Notes under the pieces: generated by a model
What the model saw: only the letters and a program-made list of their open reading frames with translations
Database searches by the model: none
Told to the model about the DNA's origin: nothing
Shown here: positions 59,821 through 64,000 of the stretch, in pieces
Position numbering within the stretch: the stretch's first letter is position 1
Layout of the letters: each line of letters starts with the position of its first letter
Origin: Mucilaginibacter sp.
GTDB taxonomy: Bacteria > Bacteroidota > Bacteroidia > Sphingobacteriales > Sphingobacteriaceae
NCBI RefSeq assembly: GCF_025359345.1
Contig: NZ_JANYGQ010000011.1
Span: 1 to 64,000 of the forward strand
Length of the DNA stretch: 64,000 nt
Reading direction: 5' to 3'
Position numbers and translations under genes: made by a program

Positions 59821-61294
59821 GATAAATTAATGGTATGCTGATAATAAATTCCGTTCCGATGCCGGCATTGCTAATTAAGGAAAGCGTGCCCTTATGCCGA
59901 TCAATAATGCTTTTGGCATAGCTTAGGCCCAGGCCATAACTTTTAACATTGTGTATGTCGCCCGAGGGAACGCGGAAAAAGCGGTCGAATATTTTATCCT
60001 GGTATTGCTGCGGGATGCCCGGTCCATTATCCGTGACAGAAATAATGATATTGCCATTTTCCGCTGTTTGATTGATATTGATTGCCGACCCGGCCCCGCT
60101 GTATTTTATGGCGTTATCAATCAGGTTGGCTATGGCATTTTTAAGCAGGGATTCATCCGCCATGGTCGTTAACTCTTTATCCGAAATTTCACAATTTATG
60201 CTGACTCCGGCAGCGTCTGACTGTGGTTTATAATCGGTTATTATCTTGCCTATTAATTGCCCGGTGTTTACCGCAACCAAATTAAGGCTGACGTTTTCCT
60301 GTTCGGATATTACATTCTTTAAAATCTGGTCAACAAGGTTAGCCAAGTTGCCTGCCTGTTGGCGTATAATGCCCACGTACTCGTCAGTCGAAACCTTGCT
60401 TAAATTAAAACCCTGTATCGCCTCGGCTGCTATATTAATAGTGGCTATGGGTGTTTTAAGCTCATGCGTCATGTTGTTTACAAAATCGTTTTTAAGCTCT
60501 GCCAGTTTTTGCTGCGATAGCAGGGTTTTAACGGTGTAGGCATAGCAAAAAATGGTGATGCCAATTAACAGGAAAGAAGAAACAAGCAGCCATTTCATCT
60601 GGCGTAAAAAAAACAAATCGGGGCTTTCAAAGCCGGCAAAAACGGGATCTTTTTGATGAGGCCTTTGCAGCCCGGCATTTATTGTACGGGTTAGAAATGA
60701 ATTCTTGTTAGTTAATTTGACAGGGGCGATAACAAAAGGGGCATCAATCCCTCTTAACAGAAGCTCTTCTTTATAAAATCTATCCAGCGTGGCCCTATTG
60801 AGCCGGCTTTTATCAACTACTTTTTGAAGGCTATCGCCAAGCCTTTGCGTGTAAAAATACACTACCCCATCTTTTAAATCATGACGGAGCGTAGTATCGC
60901 CCATGTGATTGATAAACAGGGTTTTTGCTTCCGGGGTTATCTGGTGTAATTTCTCTTTAAAATCAGTTATCCCAAAATTTACTTCTTTATCTCCACCGGG
61001 GTATGGATGCGAGTCCTTCATGCGAAAAACAGTTGCGCTGTCCCTGTTTTGAACGTTACAGGTAATGGTAATGAATGCGGTATCCGCCAGCCAACCTTTA
61101 AATCGGGTTACTATCTTTTGCTCCCGTGCATCCATTTCCCGGTCAATAGCAACATTCAAAGCCTCGTTAATGTCATGCTTAAAAGCTATAACCGTACGGT
61201 TATAGTTCTGATAATTCCAGTACAGCTGCAACCCGGTAATGCCGGTAACACATACCGACATCAGTATCAAAATCAACTTGATGCGCTTTTTCAC
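59786..61294 (-). CDS. Membrane sensor histidine kinase
   Basis: From GTG 61294 (KKRIKLILILMSVCVTGITG) the protein has 502 residues: a first membrane segment, an extracytoplasmic sensor of about 210 residues, a second span (WLLVSSFLLIGITIFCYAYT), HisKA with FVNNMTHELKTPIATINIA, and HATPase_c (ANLIDNAIKYSG, VTDNGPGIPQQYQ, YGLGLSYAKSI). It pairs with the overlapping OmpR-type regulator. The kinase gene is divergent from the TlpA-TIGR03435 gene 119 bp away, a plausible target. Confidence 0.93.
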   Translation of the reverse strand: MKKRIKLILILMSVCVTGITGLQLYWNYQNYNRTVIAFKHDINEALNVAIDREMDAREQKIVTRFKGWLADTAFITITCNVQNRDSATVFRMKDSHPYPGGDKEVNFGITDFKEKLHQITPEAKTLFINHMGDTTLRHDLKDGVVYFYTQRLGDSLQKVVDKSRLNRATLDRFYKEELLLRGIDAPFVIAPVKLTNKNSFLTRTINAGLQRPHQKDPVFAGFESPDLFFLRQMKWLLVSSFLLIGITIFCYAYTVKTLLSQQKLAELKNDFVNNMTHELKTPIATINIAAEAIQGFNLSKVSTDEYVGIIRQQAGNLANLVDQILKNVISEQENVSLNLVAVNTGQLIGKIITDYKPQSDAAGVSINCEISDKELTTMADESLLKNAIANLIDNAIKYSGAGSAININQTAENGNIIISVTDNGPGIPQQYQDKIFDRFFRVPSGDIHNVKSYGLGLSYAKSIIDRHKGTLSLISNAGIGTEFIISIPLIYHEASAGTVVGG

Positions 61295-61413
61295 TGGTAT
61301 AAAAGTACCACCTGTTTGTTTTATTAACAAAAACGTTAACACTAATTAACTGTGCTTAACTCGCGTTAACTTTTCTACCAGCTTATTATACCGTTTTTTG
61401 AAAGAAAAACAAC

Positions 61414-62607
61414 ATGAAGAAGCTTACCCTGCTGCTAACCATAGTAACCAACCTCGCCCTTGCCCAGGTAAAAAATGGCGAAGCCGTTCCCGATATTAAT
61501 TTCAAAACCATTTTAAACGCGCCCGTTAAAACGGCTAACTTAAGTAACCTTAAAGGAAAGATCGTCTTAATTGATTTTTGGGCAACCTGGTGCGGCTCGT
61601 GCATTGTGGCAATGCCGCATTTGCAGCAATTACAGAAAAAATATCCCGGCAAATTGCAAATCATTACAGTAACCGACGAAACGGTTAAGCGTACAGGGCA
61701 GTTTTTAACCAGCCGGCCATCAAACCTTTGGTTTGCTGTGGATACTGCCCGCGCAATAGCACAAGTCTTCCCGCACCAGTTAATTCCCCACGACGTGCTC
61801 ATTTCGGCAGATGGCAAGCTCATTGCCAACACCAGTCCTGAATCAGTAACAGACAAAGTGATTGATAGCTTGCTGAACAACCAGGAGATACACCTCGCTG
61901 AAAAGGAAGACAATACGATGGACTATGAGGAAATTATAAAGAAATACTTTTTTGCCGCCGATACTGTAAAAACCCGTTTCAGCATGATGCCGGAAATAAA
62001 AGGTGCGCCGGGACTAAGCACAACCTGGATGCAGGATAGCACTTTTAAGGGGCGCAGGCTTACCTGTTTAAATTTAGGATTAACTACCCTTTACAGGCTG
62101 GCGAATGGCGATTTTCCATTTTCAAGAATGGTAGACAAAACCGAAAAGGTGAAAAATGAGCCGGTATATTGCCTTGATATAATTGCAGCCAGCAAAGCCG
62201 ACCTTTTGCCAATGCTGAGAAACGAACTTGCCAAACGCTTTGATTTGCAGGCGCGCGTTGAACAGCAAAACAAAGAGGCGTACGTGCTGAAAATAAAGGA
62301 CCCGGAGAAATTCAAAAGTATCCCGTTAAATACCTCGGGTAACCGAACTTACTATAGCCGGCATGGTGAAATTGACCAGCAGGACATGACCATGGCCGAT
62401 TTTGCCGAATACCTGGAAAGCTATGGCATTGCGAAGTTGATACCTGTTATTGATGAAACTAAAAGCACCGGCAAGTTTGATATCAAATTTTCCTTTCAGC
62501 CAGAAAACCCGGCAAGCCTTACACAAATATTAACCGATATGGGGCTTAGCCTTGAAAAACAGCAGCGTAAGGTTGATATGCTGGTGGTGTATAAGGCAGG
62601 TGTTTGA
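61414..62607 (+). CDS. TlpA-like thioredoxin fused to a TIGR03435 domain, exported
   Basis: This 397-residue protein has a signal peptide (KLTLLLTIVTNLALAQ), a TlpA-type thioredoxin domain (residues 20-150; LIDFWATWCGSCIVAMPHLQ with C60-x2-C63) and a C-terminal TIGR03435 domain of soil bacteria (TFKGRRLTCLNLGLTTLYRL, CLDIIAASKADLLPMLRNEL, LTQILTDMGLSLEKQQRKVD). The first part should act in periplasmic thiol-disulfide exchange; the second has no known function. It is divergent from the two-component kinase and probably under its control. Confidence 0.92.
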   Translation: MKKLTLLLTIVTNLALAQVKNGEAVPDINFKTILNAPVKTANLSNLKGKIVLIDFWATWCGSCIVAMPHLQQLQKKYPGKLQIITVTDETVKRTGQFLTSRPSNLWFAVDTARAIAQVFPHQLIPHDVLISADGKLIANTSPESVTDKVIDSLLNNQEIHLAEKEDNTMDYEEIIKKYFFAADTVKTRFSMMPEIKGAPGLSTTWMQDSTFKGRRLTCLNLGLTTLYRLANGDFPFSRMVDKTEKVKNEPVYCLDIIAASKADLLPMLRNELAKRFDLQARVEQQNKEAYVLKIKDPEKFKSIPLNTSGNRTYYSRHGEIDQQDMTMADFAEYLESYGIAKLIPVIDETKSTGKFDIKFSFQPENPASLTQILTDMGLSLEKQQRKVDMLVVYKAGV

Positions 62608-62627
62608 TTAGTGCCCATTCGTTTTTA

Positions 62628-62752
62628 ACCACTGAGATACTGAGTAGCCACAGAGAGCACAAAGCCTTTTAATTTAAATAACGCAGATCAGCTAATCGCT
62701 TTTTTCTTCTCTGTGTACTCTGTGCCTTCTCTGTGACCTCTGTGGTTAAATT
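62628..62752. repeat. Imperfect inverted repeat of the CACAGAG family, copy 2
   Basis: The left arm TTAACCACTGAGATACTGAG and CCACAGAGAGCACAAAG matches the reverse of the right arm CTCTGTGTACTCTGTGCC and TCTGTGACCTCTGTGGTTAA. Same family as 18240-18362. It lies between two plus-strand genes, right upstream of the ispH promoter. Confidence 0.65.
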
Positions 62753-62797
62753 TTTACGCGCTGGTATTGTTATGATACACGAACAAACATTTTTCGT

Positions 62798-62805
62798 TAA
62801 TTTTG
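62798..62805 (+). promoter_or_regulatory. Promoter -7 box of ispH
   Basis: TAATTTTG matches TAnnTTTG exactly and ends 7 bp before ATG 62813, which supports this start. Confidence 0.55.
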
Positions 62806-62812
62806 CAGCAGC

Positions 62813-63664
62813 ATGGGAGATTACCGCTTACAAGTTACTATTGACCAGGATTCGGGCTTTTGCTTTGGCGTGGTATACGCCATTGATATGGCCGAAGAAA
62901 TACTTGCCGAAGATGGTTACTTATATTGCCTTGGCGATATTGTGCATAATGACGAAGAAGTAGAACGCCTGAAAGCCAAAGGCCTGCGTATAATTGAGCA
63001 CGCCGACCTGGTTAACCTGAAAAATGAAAAGGTGCTGATACGCGCCCATGGCGAAGCGCCCGACACCTACCGTACAGCATTAGAGAATAACATTACGCTG
63101 ATTGATGCTTCATGCCCGGTAGTGTTAAAGCTGCAAAACCGCATCAAAACCTCGTTCGACGCAAACGAGAAGATATTGATTTTTGGTAAACACGGCCATG
63201 CTGAAGTAGTGGGCCTGCAAGGGCAAACTAATAACGAGGCGCTGGTTTTCCAGGATATTGCCGAGTTGGACAATGTGGAGCTGCCGGAAAATATCACCCT
63301 TTATAGCCAGACCACCAAAAGCATGGAGAAGTTTTACAACATTAAAGACCAGCTTTTACAACGCGGCTATAACCTTAAAGCCAACGATACCATTTGCCGC
63401 CAGGTGTCAAACCGTGATAAGGACCTGCCAAAATTTGCCACAAAATTCAACAAGATTGTATTTGTATCGGGTCAAAAATCGTCGAATGGTAAGGTTTTGT
63501 TCGAGGTTTGCCGCAAGCATAATGCGGATACTTATTTTGTTTCGTCGGTGGGCGAACTTCAAAGCACCATGTTTTCGCCGGGCGATACTATTGGTATTGC
63601 CGGTGCCACCTCAACGCCCATGTGGCTGATGCAGGATGTAAAGGCAGCCCTCGAAGCGTTTTAA
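62813..63664 (+). CDS. ispH: 4-hydroxy-3-methylbut-2-enyl diphosphate reductase
   Basis: This 283-residue iron-sulfur enzyme catalyses the last step of the MEP isoprenoid pathway, giving IPP and DMAPP. The three cluster Cys are in DSGFCFGVVYAI (C17), DASCPVVLKLQ and DTICRQVSNRD. Other conserved blocks are LGDIVHNDEEVERL, RAHGEAPDTYR, YSQTTKSMEKF and GIAGATSTPMWLM. Soluble and cytoplasmic. Followed by hemH on the same strand 143 bp later. Confidence 0.96.
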   Translation: MGDYRLQVTIDQDSGFCFGVVYAIDMAEEILAEDGYLYCLGDIVHNDEEVERLKAKGLRIIEHADLVNLKNEKVLIRAHGEAPDTYRTALENNITLIDASCPVVLKLQNRIKTSFDANEKILIFGKHGHAEVVGLQGQTNNEALVFQDIAELDNVELPENITLYSQTTKSMEKFYNIKDQLLQRGYNLKANDTICRQVSNRDKDLPKFATKFNKIVFVSGQKSSNGKVLFEVCRKHNADTYFVSSVGELQSTMFSPGDTIGIAGATSTPMWLMQDVKAALEAF

Positions 63665-63806
63665 CGTAGTCCAGAAAAGTCGGGTAAGTCCGAAAGACGA
63701 AAAATCAATCTTATAGGTTAATCCACAATTCATTACCCCGTCATTTCTTAAATACGCGTCCGCTTACAGACTAAAAAATCGCTAAATTCGCTACGCAAAA
63801 TAGAAT

Positions 63807-64000
63807 ATGATTAAAAAGGGAATTTTATTGGTTAATTTGGGTACGCCTGATAGCCCTGAAACAAAGGATGTTCGCAAGTATTTGAATGAGTTTTTGATGG
63901 ATCCGCGGGTTATCGATATCAACCCGATATCAAGGGCGTTGCTGGTGAAGGGAATAATTGCCCCGTTCAGGTCGCCAAAATCTGCAAAGCTTTACAAACA
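63807..64000 (+). CDS. hemH: Ferrochelatase (N-terminal part, cut by the window edge)
   Basis: The frame from ATG 63807 reads MIKKGILLVNLGTPDSPETK and runs on with YLNEFLMDPRVIDINPISRA up to the window end. This is the conserved N-terminus of ferrochelatase, which inserts Fe2+ into protoporphyrin IX. The catalytic His and Glu lie further downstream, outside the window. Possibly a heme and isoprenoid neighbourhood with ispH. Confidence 0.92.
   Translation, partial: MIKKGILLVNLGTPDSPETKDVRKYLNEFLMDPRVIDINPISRALLVKGIIAPFRSPKSAKLYK

Overview
The window looks like chromosomal DNA of a Sphingobacteriaceae bacterium (Bacteroidota), most like Mucilaginibacter or Pedobacter. The evidence is the lack of Shine-Dalgarno leaders, many promoter boxes of the Bacteroidota type TAnnTTTG lying just upstream of start codons, and gene families typical of soil Bacteroidota (GH78 rhamnosidase with RhaT, GH127, DUF5916, CHAD/CYTH, TIGR03435, ligase-type Lhr helicase). 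No rRNA or complete tRNA gene and no CRISPR array was seen.

Region 1 (1-5.9 kb) is the right end of a decaying integrated element. It holds minus-strand accessory genes, a pseudogene of an AlbA_2/RecG-like ATP-binding regulator with two nonsense codons and a frameshift, a tyrosine integrase with three 11-bp repeats upstream, and then the 3' half of a tRNA-Pro(GGG) as attachment site. The tRNA 3' end recurs twice more within 800 bp; the first two copies carry the tRNA-type terminator and enclose one small gene, like a minimal tRNA-nested cassette.

Region 2 (6-19 kb) is metabolic and regulatory: PAP2 phosphatase, luciferase-like monooxygenase, a small hydrolase, a methyltransferase, a Crp/Fnr regulator, a metallo-beta-lactamase-fold protein lacking its metal ligands, a DoxX tandem duplication (one copy frameshifted), the 5-oxoprolinase operon pxpB-pxpC-pxpA with an NRAMP-like transporter, and stress-type SRPBCC/VOC genes behind a tandem promoter-operator.

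Region 3 (18.5-39 kb) holds an unrecognised 484-aa protein, GH127, a WG-repeat/YARHG lipoprotein split by an A7 tract, CHAD-CYTH, a divergent peptide deformylase, two candidate small RNAs with their own promoter and terminator, DUF4142, YceH, a WalJ-like hydrolase, a FadR-type regulator, a phosphoesterase, the mlaE-mlaF-mlaD lipid transport operon, a DUF5916 outer-membrane protein and a START-domain protein.

Region 4 (39-64 kb) holds rhamnose uptake and release (rhaT, GH78), an FAD oxidoreductase/DinB/CoA-binding operon, fumC, an S1/P1 nuclease, a low-molecular-weight phosphatase, hisS, an Lhr-type helicase, a PAS histidine kinase, a two-component system divergent from a TlpA-TIGR03435 protein, ispH and the start of hemH.

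The most unusual feature is the density of short inverted-repeat elements of several sequence families. They fill many intergenic gaps, one family sits in the tRNA terminator, and one palindrome is inserted in frame inside the Lhr helicase gene. A 47-bp repeat present three times keeps the same short reading frame in all copies.
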